Shown: piece after piece, positions 63,417-64,000 of the stretch | How positions within the stretch are numbered: the stretch's first letter is position 1 | Layout: the number at the start of each line of letters is the position of its first letter | Assembly: GCF_003043945.1 (NCBI RefSeq) | Contig: NZ_PYXG01000003.1 | Location: forward strand, 62,001-126,000 | DNA from: Prevotella sp. oral taxon 376 | Lineage (GTDB): Bacteria > Bacteroidota > Bacteroidia > Bacteroidales > Bacteroidaceae | DNA: 64,000 nucleotides | Direction: 5' to 3' | Program-made: the position numbers and the translations under genes | Notes under the pieces: model-generated | Told to the model about the DNA's origin: nothing | The model's database searches: none | The model's input: the letters and a program-made list of their open reading frames with translations, nothing else

Positions 63417-64000
63417 CGCTCCCCGCTATTTGCATGTGGGCAAAAGTCCCTTGCCATAGACGGGAAAAAGTTCTGTTTCATCCAGAAAGATACACTGGCA
63501 ACCATTGCCGTTGAGGGTGTCTTCCTCTCCGATGACTGCGATTTCGACAACACACAGATGTGGGATGTAGTGCGGGGAAGACATCTTCAAGGGCGGTTTT
63601 ACCGTCTTTGGGGGTAGCCAAGGAATCTCCGGGGGCTTCTCTACTCCTACCGGGCGCGGTGGCGGGGCGGCAGAGTTAAGTGCCATTGACGCCTGTTATC
63701 TGAGTTTTATCTGTAAATATATTTCTTAATTGTCGGCTTTTGCGTATTCGGGAATGATCTGAATAATATTCAGAAAATGCCCCCCGAGTTTGCAAAAGAC
63801 CGTCTTTTGCATGCCTTTTAGCGGCCTTTTACAGGGCCGGAAACCGTTAGAAGGCAAGTGAAAAGCCGCTTCCTGTCTGCAAAAATTGCATATTTCTTTT
63901 TGAAATCAGCAAACCGAAAGATTAACGAAAGTTAAATGCGGCTTTTAAACGAGTTGTAAGCCCATCAAACAGTTCTGGCCTATCATTTCCACCCCAGCCG
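63417..64000. other. Terminal region without a supported gene
   Basis: Short reading frames on both strands have no family likeness. It holds a hairpin (GCAAAAGA CCG TCTTTTGC, about 63793-63812), the motif AAAAGCCGCTTCC (about 63862-63874) shared with 51.2 kb, and TTAGAAGGC. One plus-strand stretch near 63460-63600 (reading GKKFCFIQKDTLATIAVEGV) could be a remnant, but this is weak. Confidence 0.5.

Noticed and set aside
1..64000. CRISPR arrays, rRNA genes, prophage or replication origin
   Set aside because: No regularly spaced repeats, rRNA sequence, phage structural genes or origin-like clusters were seen.

Overview
The window looks like a chromosome segment of a Prevotella/Segatella-type Bacteroidales bacterium. 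The evidence is three SusC/SusD pairs, many short lipoproteins with a Bacteroidota-type lipobox, fimbrillin-like and DUF4302/BACON families, and repeated matches to the Bacteroidota promoter (TTTG, a 19-21 bp spacer, then TAnnTTTG). This placement comes from gene content only; I could not run a search.

Layout. 1-16 kb: a partial DUF1573 lipoprotein-type gene, a GH29 alpha-L-fucosidase, pnp, an RbsD/FucU-like lipoprotein, a thioredoxin-fold protein without its redox cysteines, and a reverse-strand run of GH3 glycosidase, membrane-bound winged-helix regulator, TonB-dependent outer-membrane protein and a small exported protein. A large S9 peptidase follows. 16-28 kb: two SusC/SusD loci. The first susC is cut by an in-frame TGA; the second pair is intact and is followed by a small lipoprotein gene.

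28-38.7 kb is the accessory core. The 3' part of that lipoprotein gene, with its terminator and a three-armed repeat (about 673 bp), is repeated about 10.5 kb downstream, next to tRNA-Asn(GTT). Between the copies lie an ISAon1/ISL3-like transposase remnant, a phosphocholine (ChoP) cassette, a degenerate stretch with IS3-like remains and a 44-bp perfect palindrome, and a small-peptide/fimbrillin pair. The ChoP cassette holds an outer-membrane barrel, a fused cytidylyltransferase-choline kinase, a LicB-type transporter, LicC and LicD. It is framed by 21-bp perfect inverted repeats. Together the genes suggest uptake and activation of choline and its transfer to a surface glycan, in a mobile or deletable island.

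38.9-51 kb is housekeeping: an S41 protease, rimP-nusA-infB, sufBCDS and rnhB. 51-64 kb: a third SusC/SusD locus, frameshifted in susC at a C5 tract, with the usual metallohydrolase, DUF4302 and BACON lipoproteins. Two tandem GH28 pectinase-type enzymes follow. The first carries a C-terminal TonB-like domain, which is an unusual fusion.
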